A stretch of DNA of 64,000 nt from Cymodocea nodosa (lineage: Eukaryota > Streptophyta > Magnoliopsida > Alismatales > Cymodoceaceae): positions 3,534,001 through 3,598,000 of the forward strand of contig JAZBRI010000004.1 in NCBI GenBank assembly GCA_036874045.1, given 5' to 3'. The number at the start of each line of letters is the position of its first letter. Position 1 is the stretch's first letter. Below, in pieces: positions 49,601-63,009 of the stretch. Position numbers and translations under genes: made by a program. The notes under the pieces were generated by a model. It did not search any database, was not told the origin of the DNA, and saw nothing but the letters and a program-made list of their open reading frames with translations.

Positions 49601-52600
49601 GGATCACTGAATCCTGTGAGCTGCAGTATTCTGTTGAGGCTGTTTGCATCACTCCCTTCCTTAATGAACTCTCCGGTAGCACGTTTTAAATCATCTTGGA
49701 CCTCATCTTCCAACTCAAGTTGGCTCATGCCCTGTCAATTCAGAACATGAATAGAATACCAGGTAAAAATGACATTGCTAAGAATCTGACGGAAAAACAC
49801 TCAAAGTAGGTGGTTGGGCACATAAACTTCTATATATGTTACATATGCAGGAATTGTGACTTGTGAAAGATATCATTAAGAAGCTATTATAATACCAAAA
49901 TACAAATAAGCTCATGAATGCCTCATTCACTACTGGTTCAACATCAAAGCAAATCGTACCTCCTTGCCAATGCAAAGAAACTAGAGATGGTTTGTGTTGT
50001 TAATATAAATAATATAACAACATATGAAGCAACAAATTGATTTCAAATTTCTATGTATCAATTCATATGCCCAGAGAAAATTTTCCTGGGAATTTCCACT
50101 TTACTAGATTAGTCTCCAGGATATCACACAAAAAAGCAAGGTATATCAATGTTGTTCCACAACAAGCATGTTTGTTTATCCTCTCTTGTAATTTTTTTCA
50201 ATTCAAAAACAAAGTTCAGAAATTTGAACAGGCTAATTATACCCTCTATGTCGTTCAATATTCATTTTAAAGCAATCAGAAAATAATGGGAACATGTAGA
50301 TACAGAACACATGTTGAATTCAAATATTAATAACCAATAAAATTAAAAAATATATAAACCACCAAAAGCTTTTCACAACATTCATTCTAAATAAACAAAA
50401 AAATGACAAAACTATAGGATCACCTTAGACATGTATTATCTAAAAGTTTGATAATACAAAAAGATGTAGATAACCATCATGAAAGTGAAGCATCATGACA
50501 AATACAATATTTACCTATAATCCAGACGATAGCCATTTCTTGAATAGTCAGCTTGCAATATCAAAAATAAAGTTCATCACTAATTTATGTCCTGTCCTTC
50601 ATTTACATCTCTTGAAATATTTCTATGTGTATTTTCCCTTAATGTATATAAGTAATTCAAAAATTCTCAATAACTAACAAGTTTCTGTGGTCATTTAAAA
50701 GGAAATTTCCCTTTATATGTATTAGTAGTTCAATAAATTCGCCATGAATCAGAAGTTCCAGTGCTCACTTCAAAGAAGTGAAAGAATGATATAAAAGTTC
50801 ATACCTTTCTACTCTTCAAATGGTAGAAGTCAATCAGATCATCAGGTTGGGCATGGCAAATTTGAGCCTTTGCTTTGATCTCCTCAGTCTCTTGGAGTTG
50901 TTTCTCTTCTAGCATCATGGTAAAGCTCTGACGGCATGATTTCAACCATATCTTCCTCATTTCATCACCAGCAGTGCAAAGTAGTCTTATACAAACAACT
51001 ATTCTATCATAAGAATCATTATCGATTGGATGCTGCAAATAGGATGATTGCCCAAGTTGTATCATGGAAACCATGATCAACAAGGCTGTTGTACATGCTC
51101 TGTTGACTTCAACTTTGGATGGTTGAACTTCTTCAAGTCTGAGAACAAGCTTGGTTAAGGTAGAGGCTACTACTGCTCCTAAAAAGAAGTCACCAGTGAG
51201 GATCAAAGATCTAAGGTTTCCTGGTGATGCTAATGACCCAGAAACAATAGTGGGAGGAGTAATAGCAGTTTCAGAAGCAGCAGTTTGTGTAGCATACGTT
51301 CCATCAGCAAGAATAGTTGGCCGTCTTGAAGGAAGAGTGGAAGAGGAGTTCACTTGTTGGGAATTCTTTGGAGCATCTGTGGTTTCAGTCTCCTCACTAA
51401 CAGTGTAAAATGGGAGATCTCCAAGGCATTGCTTGATTGTGGAAATCCCACTCTCCACTTCAGAAAGTGAAAGGCAATATTCTCCAATTATCCAAAGGGC
51501 GCTAGAACAGACCCTTGCAGCCCGAATCTGGTAAAAGGTATCCAGCAGCCTTGTGATAATAGATACCCGGAGCTTGGGGTTTGTCTCGATAATCTCACGC
51601 ACAAACAGCACCACATCAATCGCAGAAGCCACATTGCTGTCTCCAAGGAAATCCATTAATAGATGGACAACAGTGCTAGCAACTTCAGGGAATTTGATGG
51701 CACAGGTGTGAATGGCTTGGACAAGCATCTGCCTGTATTCCCCATTCTTTTCCAGCTCTCCACTTTGTGTTTTCATAACTTCCTTCTTAAGGGTAAGAAC
51801 CACTTCATCAATATTCCTTGGCGTTATAAGTTCAAGTACAATGTCAAGAGCCTTCCTGCGAATATCAAGATTAGGACTTGAAAGTGCTCTAAGCACATCC
51901 ATTGTCATATCAATCATTATCTCTCGGTGAGAGATCTTGAGCTCATGAAGTCTGTCCAGAACAATCAACTTCACATTGTTATCACTCTGTGAAAGCAGTA
52001 ACTGGCAATAGGTATTGGCAGCTGCCCTGATAGCGGTAGGAGCAGATGAAAGAGATACAAGTGTTCCGGCACATTCATATATAACAGCCATTGAGGGGAC
52101 ATTCAACAACGAAATTATAATCTTAATGTACTTTCCCTTCTCACTACGGTTTGTCCTGCATACCTTACGAATCAGATCCAACACAACCATCTGCATCAAC
52201 TCACCCCAGTCTGGAACGCCATCCACACGTGAAAGCAGATAACTAACAGCACGATCCTGAGCACACTGGTACAGCATCAAGAAGGCATTTCTCTTTGTTG
52301 AAGCATCATGCTCCTTTGAGAGTGCTTTCTCAATCATGTCGGGTGCATCAACAAGTAGCTGCTCTCCATGTGGGAGCTTATAAATAGACATGATAGCAAG
52401 AATTGCATATCTCCTAATAAATGGATGCCGGTGTTCCAAATTAGCAAGCACAGATGGAATCAATGGCTCAATAATTTCCGTCTCCTTCAGCCTGCAAAGG
52501 AACCGCAGCGTAACACCACGGATATACTCATTTGGATGCTGGAGATTGTTCCTCAGGTTCTGACAGATCAAGATCATCTCCGGGATGACCTTCCCAGTGG

Positions 52601-52859
52601 AATCCTTCTTCTCGATAATCTCGAGATACAGAAGTAGAAGCTTCTGGATTGTGTGGTCTTCCGACGGCAGCACGTACCGGATGATGGTGATGAACAGCTG
52701 GGGTATGGTGTCGCCATTGAGAAGAAGCATAATCGCCTTCTTCAAGGCTTCCACCTTGTTCTCGACGTCGTTGCCCTCGAGCGCCTCCTTGATCTCGTTG
52801 CCGAGGGCAGGGGTGCTCTTATCGAAGTAGACGAGCAAAGAACACGACTTCTCGCTCAT
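46643..52859 (-). CDS. COPB1: Coatomer subunit beta (beta-COP), four coding exons
   Basis: Minus-strand exons are 50805-52859, 49222-49731, 47027-47112 and 46643-46844. They join with GT-AG borders to 950 residues, close to the 948 usual in plants. Residues about 20-540 form the adaptin-like alpha-solenoid ([14 protein letters not shown] start; [38 protein letters not shown]). A Ser/Thr-rich linker covers about 500-550. From about 690 come the coatomer beta C-terminal domain ([20 protein letters not shown]) and the terminal appendage platform (WAEFEWENK, ending in ITLKQRGS). Beta-COP is a core subunit of the COPI coat for retrograde Golgi-to-ER and intra-Golgi vesicles. The first exon alone encodes 685 residues. 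The stop falls at 46643-46645. No breaks were seen. Confidence 0.97.
47693..47992. mobile_element. Possible MITE in the coatomer beta intron
   Basis: The left end near 47693 (AAAATCAATGGAAATGATAA) and the right end near 47992 (reverse complement GGAAATGAATGGAAATCCAT) form imperfect inverted ends about 300 bp apart, inside the 2.1-kb intron 47113-49221. A 3-bp AAG may be duplicated on both sides. The family is not identified. Confidence 0.4.
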
Positions 52860-53180
52860 GCTGTTCTAATTCTACTATTCTTACTATGGCACAGACAATC
52901 TCAGATCGGAACAGCGCGCAAGAGAAGAAAAGCTACCGAATCTCCGGAATTGATAAGAGAACAACGCGTTCACGGATCCAGGAGATCTAGGTTATGGAAA
53001 CGAAGCCTCGAAGGGAAATGGTAGACACGGCGTACCTCCGACGGAATCGGTTCTCAGATCTGAAGCTTCCGGAGAGGAGAAACCAACAGTAGAGGGGAGA
53101 TTCGAGTAGTTTGATCAGAGACTTGCCGACGTGGTGGTGGGTGGAGGATTTTCGATCGCCGGAGCAGACGCGGCACACGA
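52860..53180 (-). promoter_or_regulatory. Probable 5' UTR and promoter of coatomer beta
   Basis: On the minus strand this is a GC-richer, pyrimidine-rich leader ahead of ATG 52859. It may contain a 5' UTR intron starting near 53035 (GGAG followed by GTACGC), but no acceptor could be chosen with confidence. Confidence 0.4.
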
Positions 53181-56100
53181 AAGTGGGGACGAGGGATGGG
53201 CCGAGGGGAGAGCGCGAGTCTTACACTCGTAATTTTGCTAATACAAGAGAAGTAAGTAGCCCCCACATTTTTTCTAAATTATCAGATAAGGTCCAGTTGC
53301 TTGCCAAAAAGAAAAAACCAGACGAGTCCACCTGGGAGTATATATATATATATTTGTGTATCGGATACATCAAGAAACGTTCATAGGAAACATCCTTGTA
53401 TAGATTTTAGTATTGAATGCTTTATTAATTGAGTCTTGGTTTTTATCTAAAGATTTTAAAAATCCAACAATTACTGTTAAATTGTAACAATGCATTTTTA
53501 AAACAAAAAATGTTAATGATTATAACTCCAGTTAAGTTAAAATTTTAATGGATATACTATATGTTAACTAATTATAGAATTAAATTTTAATTTTTAAAAA
53601 AGATGTATCTGGATAAATTTCTAAAGAACACCTCTAATAACACTTTCGTGTATATATACATAACGTTTCAAAAAATGTGACAAGAAATAAACTAAATCAG
53701 ATGCTTGGAAGGTCGAAGTTAAGGGAATTTGTTCATATTATGCTTCTAATTGCATGCTTTTTAATGTTTGCCTAAAACCAAGAGGTTAAAAATTGTTGGT
53801 TCAGTATGTTCCCTTTGTACAATGACTGCCAGTGACAGTTTTCCAAAACAAGCTGCATAATGTTTTTTTTGTTTTTGGAAAACGATAATTTCTCATTAAA
53901 GAAAGGTTAGTACATCCAAAATGTGACATACCACTGTTAGGATGTTAAAATAAGATGCTGCAAAACCAGAATACAAAAAGCTACATGATCAGCACAATAA
54001 AAGGCAACAAACCCACCGTGATATCATCAAATTCAAGGTGGACAAAGATTTATTCCCATCCCCCAAATTACATACATGTTCCACATCAATCAGATGCTCA
54101 TCTGGGAGGGCCATCTCTTCTTTGAGGACCTGCCTATTGTTGTGTGAGTGATTGTTAACTCTCTCTCCATTTGGCTTTGCAAGTGCTTGTCACAATAGAC
54201 TGCCTCTCAATTTTACACTCGAGAACTTAATCCAAAAGTAATGTTATGGAAATTACTTTCTCAAATATGGAGTTAAAATTCTTGGTAGGTCCATGAAAAA
54301 TAAATTGTTTTTTATTCGACCAAAGTTCCCATGATAATGTGATCTCTTGTTTCATAGAGAGCCTGATTCCCTGAGAGAACATGTCTTACTGTCGATTTGG
54401 TGTAGGTAGTGTTTTAATTTGAATTTTTTACTTGTGTATCACCGTGAACATCAGATGCTTGCTATGTTATTGTAAAATACTGCTTTATGAATGTCTTTTC
54501 AAAAACCTACCCTCTTAAATGTCAGTGGTTAACAATCCTGACTTGATTTTAATTTTAATTGTTATCTGTATGTGAAAGATCTCTTTTATCTTCTTCACAT
54601 CCATTGAATTACCTCCTTCCCTTCTCTCCTTCCATCTCTCTTCTGTGCTCCTACCCTACCAAGATCACCACCACATTCCCCCTCCCTCTCCGCCACTTCA
54701 TCTTCCACCATTTTCATCTTCCTCCTCCATCACCATCCATCTTCCACTTTCATTTTGTAATACTTAATTTTTGTCAACGTATTCTTCATTTAGTCACAAA
54801 CAAAGTGAACTCAAATTACATAATTTTCTTCATTAAGTTACATATTCTTTATTCAGATTATAGGCAATATAGATCCACATCATAGATAGCATAATTTATT
54901 CTAAAGTATTTAAAATGAAAATTTGGGTCTTAAATTGATTTATTTTGAAATTCAAAGTAATTCGGTGATATTTTGGTAAAATTCAGTTCATGGCAATTAC
55001 CAATTGGGTAGCTCAGTGTTCGTGGATTTAGTCGTCTGGAAAATGAGAAAGGTTGCCATAGTAAAACTTATTATTTTTAAAATCTAATTATGTACGGAGT
55101 CAATATGTTGTATAATCAATCATATATTAAAATTTCATTCTAGTATATTTACCACTAATTTTTCATCTAAGATTTAACAGTTGAAATTTAAAAAATATTT
55201 TAAATATTAAGACTTTATATCAATGAATAATAATTGTTTAATTTAAGTGAAAATTTTCACCATGCATTTATATAATAAAGTAGGATAGATGAAATCAATA
55301 ATACTTTCGAATTATTATGTAATAGAAGGATATCTTTAACATTAAAAGAAAAATTCTATTAATTGTTATTCACCCAGCTATACTTTATAATTTAAAATGT
55401 TAGCCTGTAAAAATATACAAAAAATTATTAAATTATTAAATACACAAATAGAGGGTAATACCATATAAGAGATAATTTTTTTTTTAAATTTATTAGAAAT
55501 AAAGTAGAAGTTATACTTATTGAAGATAATATGAGAGAAAATTAGTTTAAGTAGTTTGGTCATATCAAGGAATGCATTAATTAGGGGAAGACATTTAACT
55601 AATGTAAAAGAAATTAAAAGAAGTAAAAATAAACTTAAAGAGAGGTTTGTGTAAGGGGGGAAATCATAGAAAATGAAAAGAAAAGAAATTAAAGGAAATT
55701 ATTTCTTATAGTCTCTTATGTTTGTACATAAAAAAAATAAGAAAAAAACATTTCAATATTTCTTCTTATTTCCTTTATATAAATACTCGATACCTCATTC
55801 GTTTCTCCCCTCCTCCTCTCTGAAAACATTTCTCTTGAATTGTCGTTCGACCATGATGTTCTCCCCCAACTAAAGAACCCTTGACGCTCTCTTCCAACCA
55901 TTGACTGCTGACGCTCTCACCGTTGCCTTCACCCTTGACCTTCTTGTCGTTGGTTCGACCGTCAATGCTCTTGGTCGACCCTCGACACTCTTGCCCAACC
56001 CTTGAGCATCAACACTCTTGCCGTCGCCTCCACTATCAACGCTCTCGAAAGTGCTTTCTCGATCTTATCCTTAGGGAGAATCTTGCTAAGGTGCCATCAC

Positions 56101-57636
56101 CACCGTCTCCGTTTGTGAGGCCTGCATTTTCTCATCTTGGTTGGTTTGCAATTTGGAGGACCAAACATTCTCCCGTTGTTTTGGCTCTCAATTTCCAAAG
56201 GTGGAATAAAAGTATGGGGCCTTTGTTCTTCCATGGATATGATAACTACAAATGCTGAAGTCAATCTTCTTTCTACTTGATTCTTAATTTTTCAGAGAGA
56301 AGTGCTTGTCCCGAACACTGTAAAAATTAGCTTAGCAAATTGGATTTTTAACAGTTTAGTAGTCTGAGCTTATCAGTGGTTTTTGTTAATTGCAACTCCT
56401 ATTCATTGGTTTCACCTTCTCAAGGCAAACGATATCATTCTTTTTTTTTGTTTCAGTAGTTTGGAATCAAATTATTTTCCTAGAACTATAACAAAAAAAT
56501 CACTAGAATGCTATTCATATATATCAATGAACAACATGGTGCAGGCAAGTAGTTTAATGAGTAAACGAGACAGCATTGTTGCCATTCCTGCTTCCCATTT
56601 ATTGCTAGCAAGAGACTTTATGGTTGTAATGAGCTTAATATTAAAGAGGTGCAATAAATTCTAGGCATCATTGCTTTTGTTTTTCCACTTTTGAGGCACA
56701 TTTTGATCCTTTAATTATCTAATGATTAAGATCAATAGAACAAAATAATAATCTATTGAATAATTTTTGTGGGAAAATTATGTAATTCTGAAATGTACAA
56801 TTTAAGAGTATTATCATGTTATAGGTTTGGGGTATAAGTCTTTTTGTACAAGTATTTATAAATATTTCATGTAGAAGAAAAAGATTTATGTGGCCAACCC
56901 TATATAGTGGGATTATGCATGGGTTATTAGTTGTTATTTATAAATATTTAATGGTTTAATTATTTGAACAATCTTTTTTTAAAATGCAAATTGATGCCTT
57001 AGTTCTTTTTTATTGTCTATTGTCTTATGTATAAAATAGTGACGATCTAATCTATTGTCTTATGTTACATAACTCATGATTATTGTGTTAAGAAAATACC
57101 TCATTTTTAATTTCCTGCATCTTTGCACTCAGAATTTTGCAAATGATGGAAAAAAACAAGAAATTGATAAAAAATATGGTCACTTTGTTAAGATGCCTTT
57201 CCCTCATTTCCTGAGATTTGAAAATAGGCTTTACCATTTCCATAAACTCTAGGAAAGCAAAACTAATTATTTATTAAGTTCAACTAAAATTTAGATTACC
57301 ATGATGTAATCTATTTGAGGAGAATTGTAGGTTTGCATGAACTTATATGTTAGAGATTGGTAATCATGCTTTATCAAGCTATTTGCCTTTTTTATGTTAC
57401 TCATTTTTATGTTTGCATGTATCAATTTTTGTTTTAGATGTTGCAATTGTATTGATTTCTTCTGTTTTATGCTTTGTGGTGAATTCTTTTCTCCACTATG
57501 ATTTTATACTTAGATGTTCTTAATTTATTTATATGATCAAATACATTTGCAAAAGGGAAAATTAAATTCCCATATTTGTTCTAGCTTTGTTAACGAACAT
57601 AATACAAGAATATGACTTATGAAAGAAAGAAATACG
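53181..57636. other. Intergenic region right of coatomer beta
   Basis: I see no supported gene. A (TA)n tract lies at about 53339-53354. A 111-codon plus-strand frame at 55923-56258 begins in Leu/Ser/Pro-rich text and later reads HLGWFAIWRTKHSP. It is not recognised and has no clear splice context. Confidence 0.4.
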
Positions 57637-58150
57637 TAAACTGGAACATTAAACAAGATGAAATTTTTTTAGGTATCTTAGCATCAGAAATAAGAGAGGG
57701 AAATGTTAAAACACATGATGAGAATATCAAACTTAAGACATGGTAAAAAGTGATTACTGAATATAATGATAAAACTAATGCCAATGTTGAGAAAAAATAT
57801 GTAAAAAGTAGAATGAAAACATAGAGTACAATGTATAAAAATTATACAAAAATTTTCAAACAAAGTGGATGAAGGTGAGACTACATCCGTGGACACAATG
57901 ACATTCTCAAAGAAATTTGAGATGAATTTGTGAAGGTATATTATTTTATTTAACGGTATTCATTTATTTCTTTGAACTTTCATATATTAAATAATTTCCT
58001 TCATTTATTTCTTATAGCAACATCTACAATGTAAAGCATGCTGAAAAAAGTCATGTACAATATATGATGATCTATATATACTGTTTGATGGAAATATGAC
58101 AACTGGAGTGAATAGTCAAGTTCCTTAAGATTTCACAGAGTCACAACATG
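57637..58150 (+). pseudogene. Myb/SANT-like DNA-binding protein pseudogene (transposon-partner type)
   Basis: From about 57640 one frame gives WNIKQDEIFLGILASEI, then NIKLKTW, VEKKYVKSRMKT and FKQSG. This is the order of conserved blocks in plant Myb/SANT-like proteins, which occur in Harbinger-type elements and as domesticated genes. Stop codons interrupt it after KTW, after RMKT (a TAG where Trp is expected) and before DEFVK (a TGA where Trp is expected). A GT-AG intron at about 57936-58017 is still recognisable, and beyond it IYDDLYILFDGN continues the homology. Because the intron is kept, this is not a processed copy. Confidence 0.75.
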
Positions 58151-58169
58151 TCTGTTTGGGTTTTCCTAG

Positions 58170-58190
58170 CACTACACTAGAAAAACCTGG
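58170..58190 (+). repeat. CACTA-like transposon terminus
   Basis: CACTACACTAGAAAAACC resembles the terminal inverted repeat of plant CACTA (CMC) elements. No inverted partner was found in the window, so it may be a lone end or coincidence. Confidence 0.3.
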
Positions 58191-61100
58191 ATTTGTTACT
58201 TCTATTTTTACTTAGTTAATTTATCTTTATGCCTATTCTTTCTTTTAGAAGTAAACAAACAACCTTTAATACAATTTAGATATTAATTCTAATTTGTACT
58301 TTAATTGCAAGTACATAATGTCTATTGTATCAGTGTGCAAGTACAGGTCGATCCCATAGGGAATTGCTGACGAATTTAAGAAATGTTTGATTGTGAACAA
58401 TTCAAATTTATATTCAATAAGCACTCCGTTGAGTTACAGTTAACTTAACGGACTATGCTCGTGGACTTAAGTTAACTCCATGAGCCTGTCTCTTCTTTAT
58501 AATACTGCTATTTACAGAGGAATTTTGTCAACCATTGGGCGATTCCACAGATTGTAAATAACATCAATTAAGCTTTTTAATGCTAGTTAACATTGGATTT
58601 ATCATTAAGCAATACTAACATTCAGATGATTCAAACAGTCACCATTAAAATCTTTAAGTTTTTTGTACAAACCAATTTCAGTAAACTGTAAAATTAAAAC
58701 TAACATAAAACAATCATAAAACTGATACAGATAACATTAATCACGATACAACACAAACAATACAACACTCAAATACAATATACAAACAAAGATAAATTGT
58801 TTTTGGTATTTTTGTTTTGATGTGAACATGGAAATGGACGAAAGGTGAAATGTAAAGTAATCTCAATTGACAGTAAATACTTCCGACACTACTTGCAACG
58901 TGATTACACCACTGAAAATTAAACTACTTACAATTCTATCTCCTCTCCCTATAGAATCGCGAGTTGTTCAAAATTGCAAGATGATCTCCTCTTCAGCATA
59001 TAGGCATCAACCCGAAGCCAAGGCTAAAAGCTTTACGATCTCCTGAAATATGAGTCGGCGCTTGGTGAAAATGTCTTCCCTTCCCGCGATGCGATCACTC
59101 CTCACAGTGGTTGTCAGGCACTGTGTTTGGCTCGGAATTGACCCGACATCAGGCAAGTATTTTCACAAACCTCCGATGATTGGTGATTATGATGGTGATA
59201 ACGATGGTTGGTGTGATACTTCGGAGAATCGCCGATACTGTCTGCAGAAAACTCGGTGCTCCTCCTCTGTATACACTGGCCGTCCATCGATCACACTTTT
59301 TTCTTTTTTTCTTTTATATTTCTTTAGTAGTAACTGCTTCTGCTTGAATGATCGGTTGAATTTCCTTCCTTCAGATCAACGGCGATGCTTCCTTCTCCAT
59401 GCGTGATTGAATTCCTGCGTGATACGTGCAAACGTGGTTTTTCCTTCCAACTGTCTGTTCTTGCAACTGCTACAATGGCATTTTGGAAAATAACTATAAA
59501 ATACATGCAATAAAGAAATAAGCCGCTAACCTAACGTGTTACCTTAGTGTATATTCATGTAACTCAATGCGTACAGTTATACTAACTTAACGAGTTATAA
59601 CTTAAGTAAATCTACTAGATCTTGACACGTGTCAGCAGTAGTTTAAACATAAAATAACATTTCGGAGAGTTACAGGTATAACTATCCGATGCTCAGATGC
59701 ATTTTCAGATACTTAAGAATTTCACAGCCTACAACTTATCGACAGTTCATAAATGTACTAAATTAACATTAATTCCCCAAAATTAAGCAGATTCTTCAAT
59801 TAAAATATATAACAATGCAATTATAACATAATGGCTTAATTCTCATATGATAAACTAAATATTATGCAATTAATCATCATTTAACCGTTAATAATATGTA
59901 CTTTTTCATTCTAAACACTTCCCATATACCTAAATTTTGCTAGTCCCTTAGCAAACTAATATCTAATTAATTGGTCTTTCAAAAAGTACTAGAATTAATT
60001 CTTCCCCTTTTGTTTCTTTTCTTCTGTTTAGCATAAATATATATTCTGTATGCTTCAGTAATCAACCTGCAAAGATATTTAGAATATATGTAAATTACAT
60101 ACAAAGTATATCATCTTCATATAGGTGTTAATTATATTATCGTTTATTCTTCTTTTCATCATCTGTAATCTTGAATTTTCCAATAAGTTTTCTAGAAGAA
60201 ATTTCAACAACGTACGAATCAAAGTACAATCAAATTCAATCTGATTAAGACAAGTAGAATAAAAAATTGTATTTCCATTAAACAACTTCAAAAGTTAATT
60301 CCAGATTCATATTTCAGCAATTTTAGATAACAGAAAATATACTCGATTCATAAGATATCTGTATTTCACAAAACACTTGTATCTTTTCAGAACAGTATAT
60401 GTTTTTTTTTGTGTACTTTAAAAGTTAATTTGACAAGCTTGAATCATACAAGAGCTTTCTAATATACCCATGTAACGAACTTTTAGTCAACAATCCCAGA
60501 TCTGATTAGGATCTTAGGTTGCCAGATTTTCAGAGTCTTTTTTCAGGTCAACAATCCTTACATACCTATCTGCTCAAGTACAAAAGGCTCGTGATCAAAC
60601 AAGTCAATAAACTCTCAAAGTTTTTTTTTTTTCTAAAAATAAATGCACACACAAAACAAATCATTAATCACATACTGTATATGCACGTATTTCATTAATA
60701 CAAATGCAGTAAAACACCAATCTCATATAATCCTGCTTCTATCATTTACTAAAAATATGAATCCATAATAATAAGCTCATACTTTATCTGTAGTTTAATA
60801 AGATTTACACATAAATCATTCTACAAGTTCAATCAGTCAAAGTAAATGTATCTTTCATCATATGTGTTTCATTTAATCTAGAATTCACATCTCAGCTCCT
60901 TCAAGACTTCAGATAATTTTCTAATTAAGCATTAAATATTCTGATTTCATTTTAAAATCGTGAAACTGTTAAACTCATGAAATTCATAAAAAACATAAGA
61001 TACTATATGTAGATTTACATAAATAATAAATTCTATAGCATCTTCTATAGCCTTCTAAATATAGCATTCAAGCAATTTATAAAAATTTTACAGTCTCAAT

Positions 61101-61661
61101 TATCGGATAGTTACAGTAAGTTCATAAAAATTTTCAATTTCCTCAAAACTTTGTAGAACCATTTTAATTCCTTTAATTAACAAACTTACATGGCTGTTAC
61201 TTTAATTACCTCCCCCCCATACCTACATTTTGCATTGTACTCAATGTAAAAGATTTGACAATAAGTACAGTAATTGTAGTAGACATGAATAAAGTTTTGT
61301 TTGATTTAAAATTCAGGATAAGTAATTGGTTACATACCTTGTTCCATTTGTATCTCTTTCTGCATATTCCGATTTTTGATTCTGAAAAACTTTTCATTCC
61401 CAGATAATCACAGAATATAAAACAAAATAACATTTAACAGATATTAATAAATCAGTGTCTTGTGTGGAACCCAGGCTCCCATGCCTTTGGTGGCTCACAA
61501 GCAAGCCAATTGGTTTCCTAGAACAGATACCAACAAACTGGATTGATATTTTGTTTTGTTTGTTTTTTTTTATAAAATGAACATGAAAAACTTCAAAAAT
61601 CCCTATTTTTTTATCTAAAAATAAATGCAGAATACACACGCTAAACACACAAAATCACAGC
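58191..61661. other. Non-coding, probably retroelement-derived region
   Basis: No protein domain is supported. 58335-58367 contains GTGCAAGTACAGGTCGATCC followed by CATAGGGA, a phrase I associate with plant LTR elements. The roughly 43-base text at 58452-58494 recurs at 62884-62928. If the gag at the right edge belongs to one minus-strand element, this would be its 3' non-coding part. No LTR pair is visible. Confidence 0.35.
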
Positions 61662-62801
61662 TTAAGAACATGATTGAAAAGTAGAAACAAATGTAATAAA
61701 TGTATTAGTCCAAGCAAACTTTTTAGGCATAGTTCTTCTTACTATTAATTCTATTTTAATGCAGTTCTTGTTCCTTTTTAATTTGTAAACATGCAATATA
61801 TTATAAATTCCAAATACGAGTGTATTACCATTAATGATATGTAATGCAGAAAGGGATCCTTTTTGGTTCCAGGGTAATGTAGCAGTTTCTATTTCTACAT
61901 CTATTTCAATATATTCCTCTTCCCACTTCCATTCATTCATGTCTTCCATAATCCATATTTGAAATTTCATCAGTTCATCCCACCATCTTATCAGACATAA
62001 AGTAGGATCATCTTCTTCATTATACCACATTCCTATTTGAATTTCATTAAATTCTATAGATGGTGGTTTAGCTATTTCACTCGGTACAGGTAAAATTTCT
62101 ATATAATCATCATAAATGTCTATGCTCACTATGTATAAATCAGATCCATATGCTAATGATATCTCCGTGACTAAATAGATATATTTATCAAGTATGACAT
62201 ATGTTTGGTTAATTAATGATTTATGTCCTAGATATATTATAATATTTTCATTCTAAGATCTGTTCAGAAAATTATACACACTTAAGCGTAAATCTTCATC
62301 CCAATTTCCTGTAGGTCTCCAATAATATAATTTTTCAGAAATTACAAAATTTTTATCTGAAAATATTAAAGTTGACCCACAATTTTCAGTTGGTGCTTCA
62401 AATATATTAGGTCTTCCTATATTCTATTCTTCTCCTGTTATAGGATTTCTTATCAAAATATCAGGTAATGATAAACTTGCATATCTTGGTCTCATCTTGT
62501 ATATGATTAATCATTCATCTATCCCCATAATATGACTCATTCCTTCTAATGCATTGGGTGGAATTCCAGTAGTTTCTTCCATAGCCAGATATTCATGGGT
62601 ATTTGAACTACGATTAAATGACCTCCATATGAATCCATCTCTAATCTTAGTCATTTTTACAGCTTGTAGTCCCTGAAAATATTTTTCTTCAATACAGTCT
62701 TTAATTTCCTTTGATACACAACACAGCCTGCACAGATCTTTAGCTGACAAGTTACTTAGTATTTCCCTTAGTGCATCCAACGGTAATTGCATTAATTCCA
62801 T
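61662..62801 (-). pseudogene. F-box protein with FBA-like C-terminal region, broken by three stop codons
   Basis: A single minus-strand frame of 380 codons runs from ATG 62801 to a stop at 61662. It is interrupted at 62511-62513 (TGA), 62424-62426 (TAG) and 62253-62255 (TAG), with no frameshift. Residues 6-37 are an F-box (LPLDALREILSNLSAKDLC), the Skp1-binding part of SCF ubiquitin ligases. After the breaks the frame keeps F-box-associated features: ILIRNPITGE, YYWRPTGNWDED, and WIMEDMNEWKWEEEY, the last typical of FBA domains. The intact frame between stops suggests recent inactivation. It lies 200 bp downstream of a gag fragment on the same strand. It could be an ordinary host pseudogene next to a retroelement, or a gene carried by that element. 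Confidence 0.8.
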
Positions 62802-62883
62802 TTGTCGATTCTGTAAAATAAAAACAAAAATTTAGCAGAGACAAAAATTAACATAACTACTACACACCCTCGTGGAGTTAAGG

Positions 62884-62928
62884 CATAACTCAACGGACTA
62901 AGTTCGTTGAGTTAAAAATTAACTCTAC
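62884..62928 (+). repeat. Palindrome-containing repeat, shared with 58452-58494
   Basis: AACTCAACG and CGTTGAGTT form a perfect inverted pair with a 9-base loop here. The surrounding ordered text (AACGGACTA, TTAACTC) recurs at 58452-58494, with a weaker relative near 59531-59610. Confidence 0.6.
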
Positions 62929-63009
62929 GATACTATTAACTTAAAATAAAACATATATACATACAGATAGTTGCTTCAGATATGCTGCTTCATTCAGCTG
63001 CACTCCTAG

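Noticed and set aside
51151..53024. Several plus-strand frames opposite the coatomer beta gene
   Set aside because: They are antisense shadows of the large first coding exon, with no domain of their own.
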